The position numbers and the translations under genes were made by a program. Of a stretch of DNA of 64,000 nt, positions 26,532 through 35,451 are shown in pieces. Position 1 is the stretch's first letter. Each line of letters opens with the position of its first letter. The notes beneath the pieces were generated by a model, which saw nothing but the letters and a program-made list of their open reading frames with translations, was not told the origin of the DNA and did no database searches. Origin of the DNA: Lentibacillus populi (GTDB lineage: Bacteria > Bacillota > Bacilli > Bacillales > Amphibacillaceae); assembly GCA_014642895.1 (NCBI GenBank), contig BMJD01000002.1, positions 210,679 to 274,678 on the forward strand, read 5' to 3'.

Positions 26532-27032
26532 TTATTTTAAATTGATTGGTGGAGAAACGATCCAGCCTTTTTCCTTGGTAATCCCCATAAGTTTCACTTC
26601 ATATTCCTCTTTTTGGGTATGGAATTCGCCGAACATGGTCCTGATGTCTTCCCGAAAAGAAATCCCCATGATGTAGCTGCATAATATTTTTCCTGTTGTC
26701 AATTCTTTTTGCACAAGGCCAGCAATTTCCGGATCATTAAATCGAGCTCCTGCCGGGATATCCTGTACTTCTACATTGGGACGGTCTGGAGGGGCAGGCG
26801 GCAAGCGAATCCCAGTTTCCTTTATGATTGCTTCAACCTGCTGCTCCTCCTGGGTAAAGCCGCTTTCTACAAGATCCTCGAGAAACACCTTTAAATCATG
26901 ATCACCTGTATGATTAATTAAAACCTGCATTGTCACCAGAACAGCCTTTGATCCGTATAGATATGACCATAGATGAAAAACTTCTCCAGAATGAAGCGGC
27001 TCCTCCTGTGGATTACCGTTTAATTTGCTCAT
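26532..27032 (-). CDS. DUF3231 family protein
   Basis: 166 residues, helical ferritin-like, with the recognisable PPAPPDRP loop and PAGARFNDPEIA. DUF3231 proteins are common in spore formers and resemble CotF-like folds; function unknown. ATG start after GAGGGGGT. A paralogue is at 34584. Confidence 0.85.
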   Translation of the reverse strand: MSKLNGNPQEEPLHSGEVFHLWSYLYGSKAVLVTMQVLINHTGDHDLKVFLEDLVESGFTQEEQQVEAIIKETGIRLPPAPPDRPNVEVQDIPAGARFNDPEIAGLVQKELTTGKILCSYIMGISFREDIRTMFGEFHTQKEEYEVKLMGITKEKGWIVSPPINLK

Positions 27033-27180
27033 TACATTACCCCCTCTATTTTTGTAAATTTAGTTTTCCTAAAAAGGAAAAAATTATCCCGTATCGAATT
27101 TATCCGGGACAGGAACCAGCGAATGATTTATACATAGGCTAAAAACAGATATAAATTAAAAAAGGATGAGGTTAAGGGAT

Positions 27181-28146
27181 ATGAGAAAGAAGATTTCATT
27201 GCTGCTAATTGGCTTATTATGTATGACTGCTGTTACAGGCTGTAGCATGAGTGATGATGCTTCTGCTAATACAGAACAAGATCATGTTATTCGCATTGGT
27301 TACCAAAAGAATGGCCCCCTTATCATTCTGAAATCACTTGGAACACTTGAAGAGCGGCTGGATTCGCTTGGATACACGGTGGAATGGAAAGAATTTCAGG
27401 CTGGTCCAGCTTTGGTTGAAGCATTAAATGCAGGAAGTATCGATTTTGGCAGAACTGGGAATTCTCCAGTAATTTTTGCTCAGGCGGCAGGTACACCGTT
27501 TGTAATTGTTGCTGCTGGAAAATCGAAATTTGCAGGAAGCGGCATCCTGGTTCCAAAGGATTCAGATATTAAAACCGTTGCCGACTTAAAAAATAAAACG
27601 GTAAGCTTTGCGAAAGGATCCAGCTCCCATTATTTAATTGCGAAGGCTTTGGAAAATTCAAGTTTACAGTACACAGATATAACGCCAGCCTTTTTAACTC
27701 CGGGAGATGCACGAATTGCGTTTGAGCAAGGAGATGTAGATGCCATGGTAGTTTGGGATCCATATACTGCCTCAACGGAACTTTTTTCCAATGCATCCCT
27801 GCTTGTTAATGGGGAAGGGATTACAACCGACCGGGATTTTTTTATTACGAATGACCAATTTGCTGAAAATCATGCGGATCTGATCGATGTTGTTATGGAA
27901 GAAATAAAAAACTCGTCTGATTGGTCGAACAACAATCATGAGGAATTAGTTGCGATGCTAGCTCCGATTTTAAATATTGAAGAAGAGGCGATCAAAAAAG
28001 CGGTCGAGCGACGCATCTATGGTGTTGATCCGATTAGTGAAGAAATCATCCAGGAGCAACAGGAAATTGCCGATACGTTTTATCGTTTGAACATTATTCC
28101 GAAAAAAATAAACGTAGCGGATGTCATGCAAGAACAATCGAAGTAA
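27181..28146 (+). CDS. ssuA: Sulfonate ABC transporter substrate-binding lipoprotein (SsuA-like)
   Basis: 321 residues. Lipoprotein signal: basic MRKK, hydrophobic stretch, lipobox VTGC with Cys near residue 21. The mature part has the SsuA/THI5 periplasmic-binding fold: IRIGYQKNGPL, ALNAGSIDFGRTGNSP, FAKGSSSHYL, VWDPYTA. Starts at ATG 27181 behind AAGGGAT. First gene of an ABC operon with permease and ATPase. Aliphatic sulfonates or taurine are the likely substrates, but no desulfonating monooxygenase (SsuD) follows. Confidence 0.88.
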   Translation: MRKKISLLLIGLLCMTAVTGCSMSDDASANTEQDHVIRIGYQKNGPLIILKSLGTLEERLDSLGYTVEWKEFQAGPALVEALNAGSIDFGRTGNSPVIFAQAAGTPFVIVAAGKSKFAGSGILVPKDSDIKTVADLKNKTVSFAKGSSSHYLIAKALENSSLQYTDITPAFLTPGDARIAFEQGDVDAMVVWDPYTASTELFSNASLLVNGEGITTDRDFFITNDQFAENHADLIDVVMEEIKNSSDWSNNNHEELVAMLAPILNIEEEAIKKAVERRIYGVDPISEEIIQEQQEIADTFYRLNIIPKKINVADVMQEQSK

Positions 28147-28158
28147 AGAAGGAGGATC

Positions 28159-28929
28159 ATGCTTGTGAGACCCAAAGGAAAGGAAGCGGCTGTGAAAATC
28201 ATCCCATGGTGTATTCCGCTGGTGTTACTATCGGGATGGCAACTTCTTTCATGGGCAGGAGCCCTTCCAGAAAGGATTTTACCAGCTCCGACAAAGGTAT
28301 TTCAAGCTGCTATTGGGCTGGTATCAACAGGGGAATTATTCAGCCACGTCTCGATCAGTCTTACGAGAGCACTGGCCGGATTTCTCATTGGCGGGATTAT
28401 CGGCTTTTTATTTGGTTTATTTAACGGTGTATTTCGATTTGCTGACCTCGTTTTTGATACCTCTATCCAAATGCTCAGAAACATACCGCATTTGGCATTA
28501 ATCCCACTTGTCATCCTATGGTTTGGAATAGATGAAACATCGAAAATATTTTTAGTGGCTTTAGGGGTATTATTTCCAGTGTATATCAATACCTATCATG
28601 GTATTAAATCAGTTGACAAAAGTTTAATCGAAATGGGGAGGGCATATGGACTGAAAGGGGGAGCACTATTTTTCAACGTTATTCTCCCCGGGGCAATGTC
28701 CTCCATCCTCGTAGGGATTCGTTTTTCGCTGGGGGTCATGTGGTTAACATTGATTGTAGCGGAAACGATTTCAGCGCATTCCGGAATCGGGTATATGGCT
28801 ATGAATGCCAGAGAATTTATGCAGATGGATGTCATTGTGCTTAGTATTGTACTATATGCCTTGTTCGGGAAATTATCGGATGTTATCGCCAGATATTTGG
28901 AACGGAGGTTACTTCAGTGGAATATGTAA
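28159..28929 (+). CDS. ssuC: Sulfonate ABC transporter permease (SsuC-like)
   Basis: 256 residues, six membrane segments, with the EAA coupling loop (GRAYGLKGGALFFNVILPGAMSSI). It forms the inner-membrane channel of the importer. ATG start with GGAGGAT upstream, 12 bases after the ssuA stop. Confidence 0.9.
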   Translation: MLVRPKGKEAAVKIIPWCIPLVLLSGWQLLSWAGALPERILPAPTKVFQAAIGLVSTGELFSHVSISLTRALAGFLIGGIIGFLFGLFNGVFRFADLVFDTSIQMLRNIPHLALIPLVILWFGIDETSKIFLVALGVLFPVYINTYHGIKSVDKSLIEMGRAYGLKGGALFFNVILPGAMSSILVGIRFSLGVMWLTLIVAETISAHSGIGYMAMNAREFMQMDVIVLSIVLYALFGKLSDVIARYLERRLLQWNM

Positions 28930-28954
28930 TGGCTGGTAAAGGAGATGGAGACAA

Positions 28955-29710
28955 GTGAAAGTAATTCCGGAACAAAAAGAACATGTACTGCTTAAAGATG
29001 TTCAGAAGGGTTACGGCGATCGAACTGTTTTAAATGGATTGGAACTTTCTATTCATAAAGGAGAATTTGTTGCCATTGTCGGGAAAAGCGGATGCGGCAA
29101 AAGTACATTGCTCCGATTAATTGCAGGTCTGGAAAGACTGAATGAAGGGGTAATCCGAATTAATGATAAGCCGCTGACACAATTAAATGAACATGCGCGA
29201 ATCATGTTTCAGGATGGCCGCTTGCTGCCTTGGAAGCGGGTTATTGATAATGTTTGTATCGGCCTGGCAAAGGATGCAAAAGCAAAGGCAAAAATAGCTT
29301 TAAGGCAAGTCGGGCTTGAAGATCGGATGAAGGAATATCCGGCGAAACTATCTGGCGGACAAAAACAGCGGGTAGCACTGGCAAGGGCATTGGTTCATGA
29401 TCCATCACTCCTGCTGCTTGATGAACCACTAGGTGCACTTGATGCACTTACCCGGATCGAAATGCAGGACCTGATTGCATCATTATGGCAAAAAAATAAG
29501 TTTACTTCCATTCTCGTAACACATGATGTGGAAGAAGCAGTCGCAATGGCAGATCGGGTTATCTTAATTGAAAACGGAAAGGTCAGTCTCAATCAGGTAA
29601 TTAATTTACCAAGGCCGCGGCAGCGCACCCACCCAGCATTTTCCATGTATTTGGAAGAAATTCTGGGGCGAATAATGGATCGCCAGCAGAAGAAAAATTT
29701 CGTTATGTAG
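28955..29710 (+). CDS. ssuB: Sulfonate ABC transporter ATPase (SsuB-like)
   Basis: 251 residues. Walker [10 protein letters not shown], signature [15 protein letters not shown], Walker [13 protein letters not shown], and the H-loop [15 protein letters not shown] start with GGAGATGGAG upstream. Powers the SsuA-SsuC importer. Confidence 0.92.
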   Translation: MKVIPEQKEHVLLKDVQKGYGDRTVLNGLELSIHKGEFVAIVGKSGCGKSTLLRLIAGLERLNEGVIRINDKPLTQLNEHARIMFQDGRLLPWKRVIDNVCIGLAKDAKAKAKIALRQVGLEDRMKEYPAKLSGGQKQRVALARALVHDPSLLLLDEPLGALDALTRIEMQDLIASLWQKNKFTSILVTHDVEEAVAMADRVILIENGKVSLNQVINLPRPRQRTHPAFSMYLEEILGRIMDRQQKKNFVM

Positions 29711-29745
29711 GTAAAGATTGATTTTTTTCACTCGATTAGAAACGA

Positions 29746-30021
29746 TTAGTTGCTTTTTACACCGTAGAGAATGAAACCAACACCGATAATAATCCAAAAA
29801 AACTTTCCAAATGATAGCTTGTCGGCAATGCCAAATATGCCAATCGCAGTCGTAATTACCAAAATTAAAGGCCCGATCAAGGCAAGTGAAGTATTAATAA
29901 TTAGCGCTTTTTCGACTTCATTAAAGCGGATCATCAGATAGGCGGCAAATATTTCGATACATCCTGATAATATCCGTAAAAGCGCCATGCCAATAATTGC
30001 TTTTTCCAATATGGTAAACAT
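29746..30021 (-). CDS. YqhV-like membrane protein (DUF2619)
   Basis: 91 residues with three hydrophobic segments. Conserved segments AIIGMALLRILSGCIEIFAAYLMIR and ALIGPLILVITTAIG. Small YqhV proteins sit near sporulation genes in B. subtilis; function unknown. Start ATG at 30021 has AGGAGGAA at good distance, so the longer frame is rejected. Confidence 0.8.
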   Translation of the reverse strand: MFTILEKAIIGMALLRILSGCIEIFAAYLMIRFNEVEKALIINTSLALIGPLILVITTAIGIFGIADKLSFGKFFWIIIGVGFILYGVKSN

Positions 30022-30237
30022 CTTTTTCCTCCTGTATTGTACTTCATTCATTATATGCACTACTTGTACACATAAGGACGGGAATTGGGAAAAAGATTTA
30101 TATATTTTTTGACACGAAGCAAAACCGCTCGTATAAGGTTTAGCGAAAAAACAGCCGAATAACAGCCTGCAAAGGTGGAATTATGTAATTGCTGTTATCC
30201 AAGTATTTACAACTCAGTTAAAGCGGGAGGAATTAAT

Positions 30238-30636
30238 ATGAGAGAAACAAATAAAGTGTTTCATTTGGCGATACCATGTAAGGAGTTAGATGAGACAGTA
30301 GAATTTTATGAAAAGTTGGGGTGCAAGCTTGCAAGGAGGTATGCTGATCGCGTAACCTTTGATTTTTTCGGTGACCAGGTGGTATGTCATCTAAGTCCGA
30401 ATCATGTAGACGAAAATCCGAAAATGTACCCGCGCCACTTTGGTATTACGTTTTTAGCCAAGGAAGAGTACGACAAGGCGTTGCAAATGGCAATTAAGGA
30501 AGACCTGCCCTTTTTTAAGGAGCCAATGGTACGGTTTGCAGGCAGACAGGAGGAACATCTGACCTTCTTTTTGCTTGATCCGGCAAATAATTTGTTGGAA
30601 TTTAAGTATTATCATGATGCTAGCATGGCTTATTAA
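30238..30636 (+). CDS. VOC (glyoxalase/dioxygenase) superfamily protein
   Basis: 132 residues. Two beta-alpha-beta-beta-beta units: FHLAIPCKELDETVEFYEKLGCKL at the start and HLTFFLLDPANNLLEFKYY at the end, with metal-binding-type His and Glu retained. Specific substrate unknown. ATG at 30238 behind GGGAGGAAT. Confidence 0.85.
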   Translation: MRETNKVFHLAIPCKELDETVEFYEKLGCKLARRYADRVTFDFFGDQVVCHLSPNHVDENPKMYPRHFGITFLAKEEYDKALQMAIKEDLPFFKEPMVRFAGRQEEHLTFFLLDPANNLLEFKYYHDASMAY

Positions 30637-30814
30637 AGATGTTTAACAAGCTGCCAAATGAGAAGCGGTGAACTCTGGAGATGGCTTGCCGTGACTTTTT
30701 GAAAACACAGACCTTTTTAGCATAGAGGGTATAGTTGTTAGCCTTTCCGTTTGAAATGAGAAATTCTGGGTAAATTATACGTGCAATTAGTTTAACAAGA
30801 AAGGAATTTATCAC

Positions 30815-30967
30815 ATGATAAGGAATCGAAAAAGTAATCGGAACCAGGAAATGAAGTATGATAAAAGAGCTGAGGGACAACAGAATAGAGACGCAAACAA
30901 TCACGAGGAAGATAGGATTGATTCGGAAAAATTGCGCTATAAAAATGCAGATGAGATATATGAATAG
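30815..30967 (+). CDS. Small hydrophilic protein, 50 residues
   Basis: ATG at 30815, 9 bases after AGAAAGGA, open for 50 codons. Very hydrophilic with Asn, Arg, Asp, Glu and Gln throughout (RNRKSNRNQE ... NNHEEDRID ... NADEIYE). No cysteine or membrane segment. I do not recognise it; in composition it recalls the Asn-rich peptide at 20051 and small spore peptides in general. The 180-base stretch before it shows nothing else. Confidence 0.5.
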   Translation: MIRNRKSNRNQEMKYDKRAEGQQNRDANNHEEDRIDSEKLRYKNADEIYE

Positions 30968-31072
30968 AGGTATAAAGGTACAATAAGGCAAACAAAAAGG
31001 ATCATAATAAAAAATAGTGTCCATAAGAAATGGGAACAGGTGAATAGTAGAAATCCTGTTCCCTTTTTAGGA

Positions 31073-31730
31073 TTAATTAATTATCAGTTTCAAAGTTGTA
31101 ATCCGTTTGCCATTTGTTTCAAGTACATTGTCACCGAGAAGAATGGCGCCTAGCGCGACAAACCCGCCAACGAGGTTTCCCTGGTCAATCGTATTAGCCC
31201 TGCAGAAAACGTCTCCAAAAAGCCGGTTATGATGCCTAATAGACCCATAAACTTCAACCATTTACCTTTCAATCACTTCTTGTCGATAATTTAGATTACT
31301 TTATTTACGGAAAATGCCAGTAAAAGGGAAAGTAAGGGAAAGAGTAACCAATACATAATAATTACGGTCAATGTCTCAACAACAGTACATTAAAAGCAAT
31401 ACCGGCCCTAACCGTAACCAAAGGAATACCACTTAGATTGGCGATAAAAAGAGATATGGAGGCCGAAGTAAGGATGATGAGGTGCGACATGAATGGAGAT
31501 AACATTCCCAGGGACAATCCCCGACCCCCAGTGTTTTTACAACCCTCTCCACCTCCCAGGATTGCACCGAAAAAGACGTCTACCTCACAAACTAGTAACG
31601 CAATTTTTGTTTGTTTATTGCACCAGTTCCATAGGCAATTCCCATGTATGCTACGGCACCGCTTGCACCAATATTGATAGCAAAAAAGGAAGCAACGATA
31701 AATAAAAGTATTGTTATCACTCAAAACAGC
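31073..31730 (-). pseudogene. cysP: Decayed PiT-family sulfate permease (cysP-like)
   Basis: On the minus strand the N-terminal piece reads ITILLFIVASFFAINIGAS and continues GAVAYMGIAYGTGAINKQK, the start of a PiT-type permease; a shift to another frame then gives IALLVCEVDVFFGAILGGGE and SASISLFIANLSGIPL, and a third piece near 31080-31190 gives LVGGFVALGAILLGDNVLETNGKRITTLK. Frameshifts, internal deletion and loss of the C-terminal half make it non-functional. Position directly after cysH on the same strand matches the cysH-cysP order of B. subtilis. Confidence 0.85.
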
Positions 31731-31736
31731 CCCTAC

Positions 31737-32444
31737 TTATTGGTGCAGCCCACACTCGCTTTTTTGGAAGTTTGCCCATCTGCCCGATCGTGCGTCTCTT
31801 CCATCCTTAACTGGAAGTGTACACATTTCACAGCCGATACTTGGATAATTGTTGTCATGCAATTTATTGTAAGGGAGGTTATTTAATTTGATATATTCCC
31901 AAACATCATCCCATTTCCAATGAATTAACGGGCAAATTTTTATGCTTTTGAATCGATCATCCTTGTTAATATACGCTATATTCCTTCTGCCAATTGACTG
32001 CTCCCGTCTTAACCCGGAAATCCAGGCATCTACACGGGATAGCTCCCGCGCCAGTGGTTGAATTTTTCTGATATGACAGCATAGATTTGGATGACGCTCC
32101 CACAGTTTGTTACCATATTCAGCTGCCTGCTCCTCCACAGTCAACGACGGTTTAACCATTTTTATGTTAAGGTTGGGATATTTTTGTTTCACTTCTTCGA
32201 TGAGGGAATAGGTTTCGGGAAAATGTAAACCTGTATCCAAAAAGACTATCGTTGCGCAGGGGTTAACCTTGGCAATCAGATCAATTAAAACAATTCCTTC
32301 TGCTCCAAAGCTGCAAGAATACAAGATTTTATCCTCATATACTTGAAAGGCCCACTTAATCACGTCCATGAAATCTTTTAAACGTGCGTTGAGCTTCGCT
32401 TGAACCTGGTCGTTCCAGTTATCATACGTTAATTTTTCCTCCAT
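31737..32444 (-). CDS. cysH: APS/PAPS reductase CysH
   Basis: 235 residues. Adenylyl-sulfate-type nucleotide domain (YSCSFGAEGIVLIDLI, FLDTGLHFPETY), the iron-sulfur cysteines NLCCHIRK and GCEMCT, and the C-terminal catalytic cysteine in SECGLH. Presence of the four cluster cysteines indicates a [4Fe-4S] enzyme of the plant/Bacillus type that can use APS or PAPS. It makes sulfite. Ribosome site is weak (GGTGG). The permease gene behind it is decayed, and no sat or cysC lies in the window. Confidence 0.92.
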   Translation of the reverse strand: MEEKLTYDNWNDQVQAKLNARLKDFMDVIKWAFQVYEDKILYSCSFGAEGIVLIDLIAKVNPCATIVFLDTGLHFPETYSLIEEVKQKYPNLNIKMVKPSLTVEEQAAEYGNKLWERHPNLCCHIRKIQPLARELSRVDAWISGLRREQSIGRRNIAYINKDDRFKSIKICPLIHWKWDDVWEYIKLNNLPYNKLHDNNYPSIGCEMCTLPVKDGRDARSGRWANFQKSECGLHQ

Positions 32445-32578
32445 TTTTTACCACCTAACATTTAACTAACAATGAGATTCTTTCGTAATAATCCATTGCG
32501 TGGGTATCTGCCTGAAATAAATGTATTCAAATGGATCAAGGTTTGTTAAAGATAAAACGCCTATTTTGTTTAAAGTTA

Positions 32579-32756
32579 CGTGTTCAAAAAGTCACTGAAT
32601 GGTCGAGACGGCGTTGCTCCCGGAACTGGGCTTGAACAGGACGTACTGAATTTTGCTGTTGGTAATTGTCGTGGGACAGTTTTTAGCAGAAGATCCTCCG
32701 CTGCTAACGAAGAGATTCGCCGGTTAGTCATTTGGTGATTTTTTGAACATCCTCTT
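32579..32756 (+). repeat. Dispersed repeat copy B (inverted-end element)
   Basis: Best-preserved copy: left end CGTGTTCAAAAAGTCAC, right end GTGATTTTTTGAACATCCTCTT, which pair as imperfect inverted repeats. Body contains GTCGAGACGGCGTTGCTCCC and CAGGACGTACTGAATTTTG blocks shared with copy A in opposite orientation. It sits between divergent cysH and comB. No coding frame. Confidence 0.75.
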
Positions 32757-32782
32757 AAAGACTGGATTTAGAAATAATTGTA

Positions 32783-32809
32783 ACGACTATATAATAGGCG
32801 AATATACTT
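32783..32809 (+). promoter_or_regulatory. Possible sporulation-type promoter for comB-comA
   Basis: AC at 32783, 16 bases, then AATATACTT, an imperfect match to the mother-cell sigma pattern AC-N16-CATANNNTA. It lies 70 bases before comB. Weak by itself; kept because sulfolactate synthesis is mother-cell-controlled in B. subtilis. Confidence 0.25.
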
Positions 32810-32877
32810 AGTGTATGTGGTTCGGATAATTACACGAAATTTGTATCCAATTTTTTAGAGGTTAGTGGGGAAAACGA

Positions 32878-33573
32878 ATGCAGATTATCATTTACCAAGG
32901 TAATGCGGCACCCCCTAAAGCTGCTGATATTACGATTGTTATTGATGTTATTCGTGCATTTACGGTAGCACATTATGCTTTTTTACAAGGGGTGCATTGT
33001 ATTTTTCTTGCAGATTCAATAGAACAGGCGTTACAAATAAAAAAGGAAAATCCTGACTTCCTGCTGGCGGGGGAGGTAGATGGTTTAGCTATCGAAGGAT
33101 TCGATTTGGATAACTCGCCATCTCATATTAAACAACTAAATCTTACAGGAAAAACACTTGTACAAAAGACAACGAATGGGGTACGGGCTGCTTTAAATTG
33201 TTTGGCATCCAAGCATGTCTTTGTTACCGGATTTTCAAATGCCAAACAAACGGCAGCTTTTATTAGAGAAAAAATGGCAGCCGTAAACGGGAAAATGATT
33301 CATATTATTGCCTCCCATCCGAGCGGGGACGATGATCTTGCTTGTGCAGAGTATATCAAAAGTATGCTGGAAGGTAGTTCAAATTTAATTTCAGCCCAGG
33401 AGGTAAAAGAAAGAATCAAACATTCCCATGTAGCAGAAAAATTTTTTGACGAAGAAAATCCGGTATTTTTACGTGAAGATATTAATAATTGTTTAAAAGA
33501 GATCAATACGGACTTCGTTATGAAGATGAATACGACTAGCGAAATTCCAAAGATTGAGAGGGTTAATGTATGA
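32878..33573 (+). CDS. comB: 2-phosphosulfolactate phosphatase (ComB, YitC-like)
   Basis: 231 residues of the ComB family. Signature segments: ITIVIDVIRAFTVAHYAF near the start, LAGEVDGLAIEGFDLDNSPS, QKTTNGVRAAL and the SGDDDLACAEYI region. It removes phosphate from phosphosulfolactate to give sulfolactate. Stop overlaps the comA start by 4 bases. Confidence 0.88.
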   Translation: MQIIIYQGNAAPPKAADITIVIDVIRAFTVAHYAFLQGVHCIFLADSIEQALQIKKENPDFLLAGEVDGLAIEGFDLDNSPSHIKQLNLTGKTLVQKTTNGVRAALNCLASKHVFVTGFSNAKQTAAFIREKMAAVNGKMIHIIASHPSGDDDLACAEYIKSMLEGSSNLISAQEVKERIKHSHVAEKFFDEENPVFLREDINNCLKEINTDFVMKMNTTSEIPKIERVNV

Positions 33574-34361
33574 CGGAATCGGGATTAATACTACCAACAA
33601 GGGAAGCAAAACCAAGAGAAAAAGGGTTAACGGTTATCATTGATAATGGAGTTCCCTTGAATTTGTTCAGGGATACCATTCGTAGCTCGGGTGAGTATAT
33701 TGATTTTGTAAAGTTTGGTTGGGGTACATCCGTTGTGACCCATTTTTTGGAACGGAAAATAGCCTGTTTGCAGGATCATGGAATAGAATTCTTTTTTGGT
33801 GGTACGTTATTCGAAAAGTTTCTGAGTCAGGATAAGGTTGAATCGTTTTACAACTATTGCAAAACGTTTAACTGCAGTCATGTAGAAATTTCCAATGGTA
33901 CAGTCGCTATATCCAACCGTGACAAAACCAGGTTCATCAAGGATTTTGCAGATGAATTTACGGTCTTTAGCGAAGTTGGTCATAAAGATTCTTTCATGGC
34001 TAATAATCAGGATTCCACTGAATGGATTGAAAGTATTTATGAGGATATAGAGGCTGGTGCATCAAAAGTCATCACTGAAGCGAGAGAAAGCGGAACAAGT
34101 GGAATATGTCGGGAGAATGGCGATATTCGAATTGATATTTTTGAACAAATTGCTGACTCGGGTATTCCATTAGAAAGACTAATCTTTGAAGCACCAAATA
34201 AAAAGATGCAAACTTTTTTTATTAAACATGTAGGGGCGAATGTCAACCTGGCCAATATTGCTTTATTAGACGTAATCTCACTGGAGACCTTACGTCTGGG
34301 ATTACGTTCTGATACGTTTAACCAGTTTAGAAATCTGTTCTTTGTTAACAAGGAGGAATAG
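33570..34361 (+). CDS. comA: Phosphosulfolactate synthase (ComA, YitD-like)
   Basis: 263 residues, TIM-barrel ComA family. Motifs: TVIIDNGVPLN, VDFVKFGWGTS, EFFFGGTLFEKF, VEISNGTVAIS, EAPNKKMQTFFI. It adds sulfite to PEP to form phosphosulfolactate. With ComB and sulfite from CysH this makes 3-sulfolactate, known to be abundant in B. subtilis spores and, in archaea, a precursor of coenzyme M. Confidence 0.9.
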   Translation: MTESGLILPTREAKPREKGLTVIIDNGVPLNLFRDTIRSSGEYIDFVKFGWGTSVVTHFLERKIACLQDHGIEFFFGGTLFEKFLSQDKVESFYNYCKTFNCSHVEISNGTVAISNRDKTRFIKDFADEFTVFSEVGHKDSFMANNQDSTEWIESIYEDIEAGASKVITEARESGTSGICRENGDIRIDIFEQIADSGIPLERLIFEAPNKKMQTFFIKHVGANVNLANIALLDVISLETLRLGLRSDTFNQFRNLFFVNKEE

Positions 34362-34480
34362 GGGAATAGGTAACACTGCAATAGATCGCTCAAATAGTTT
34401 AACAACTGAACCAACAACAGTTGAATCAATAATTCAGTAAAATTTGGCCGCTAAAAAATTGTTTCCTTGCAGAAGGATCT

Positions 34481-34515
34481 AAAATGACCCCGGTAATTTG
34501 TGCCGGGATCATTTT
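34481..34515. terminator. Bidirectional-type terminator hairpin after comA
   Basis: Stem AAAATGACCCCGG / CCGGGATCATTTT, 13 bp with one mismatch, 9-base loop. A-run and T-run flank both sides so it can serve comA and, from the other side, the DUF3231 gene. Confidence 0.7.
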
Positions 34516-34583
34516 CCATGTCGATTACAAAAAATTTGATACCTTGAAACATAGACTAAATATGAACTCATAATCTCATCAAA

Positions 34584-35093
34584 TCAATCTTTAGCTGTAC
34601 CATGATGTAATGGAGGAGGAATCAACCAGCCTTTTTCTTTATTCAGCTTAAGAACTTTTGCTCCGAGCGATGCCTTTTGCGTATGAATTTGTTCAAACAT
34701 CATTGCAATATCTTCTCGGATGGATTGACCAATCATCTTACTGCATGCAACTAATCCCGCAGCTATCTCCGTGGACAAAGCAGCCGCTATTTCCTGATCC
34801 ATAAAACGAGCACCAACCGGAATATCTTCCAAGGAAGCTTTAGGTCGTTCCGGAGGGGTTGGTGGCATATCAACCCCATTATTTTTTAAGAGCGTTTCAA
34901 TCTGATTAACTTCGTTTTGTCCTTCTTGAATAGTTTCTTCAAGTAATTTTCGCAGGTCTTCATCACCTGCATGATTTAAATGAGTCTGGTTGCCAGCGAT
35001 TGATCCTTTAGCGGCAGTTAAAAAAGCCCAAGCTCCGTAAACCTCTCCATAGTGCATTGGCTCGTCGTTAGAATTTCCACTTAAAATTCCCAT
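34584..35093 (-). CDS. DUF3231 family protein
   Basis: 169 residues, paralogue of the gene at 26532: shares the PPTPPERP loop and PVGARFMDQEIAAAL. Helical, spore-former-specific family of unknown role. ATG at 35093 follows CAGGAGGA, which fixes the start. Confidence 0.85.
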   Translation of the reverse strand: MGILSGNSNDEPMHYGEVYGAWAFLTAAKGSIAGNQTHLNHAGDEDLRKLLEETIQEGQNEVNQIETLLKNNGVDMPPTPPERPKASLEDIPVGARFMDQEIAAALSTEIAAGLVACSKMIGQSIREDIAMMFEQIHTQKASLGAKVLKLNKEKGWLIPPPLHHGTAKD

Positions 35094-35212
35094 AGCAATC
35101 CTCCTGATTAATTTCATGTAATAAATCCCCTTGCATTTTTAAGGTTCCCTACTTTTTCCTGCGTATTCACGGGGATAAGAAATATTAAACAAATGGATCA
35201 AGCGTTGATAAC

Positions 35213-35395
35213 AGTGCGTCTTCAAAGTTACAAAAATTTGGTCTTGAAGGGCGAGTCGGCATAGTGAGAGCACCAAGGAAAGCTTTCTTCAGTTCATATT
35301 GCACGTGGAAAAGTGCTGAATTCGCCAAGCAGGGAGAAACAAGTAAGTGACCCAAGTTTCGCATTATCATTTAATGAATTTTTGAACATCCTCTT
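35213..35395 (+). repeat. Probable dispersed repeat copy C
   Basis: Right end ATTTTTGAACATCCTCTT is nearly identical to that of copy B. The left end near CTTCAAAGTTACAAAAA and the GGCGAGTCGGCATAGTGAGAG block are only loosely similar. Left boundary uncertain. It fills the gap between the DUF3231 gene and the next minus-strand gene. Confidence 0.5.
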
Positions 35396-35451
35396 AATCG
35401 AAAAAAATCTACGCTTGATAAAGAAGGAGTCAGACAAACAGATGACAATTG

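Noticed and set aside
31438..31886. Plus-strand frames opposite cysP/cysH
   Set aside because: Antisense to recognisable CysP pieces and CysH; no known motifs.
32440..32580. S-box or T-box riboswitch before cysH
   Set aside because: Looked for the conserved GNTNANNCNGC/T-box motifs and a terminator pair; none is visible.
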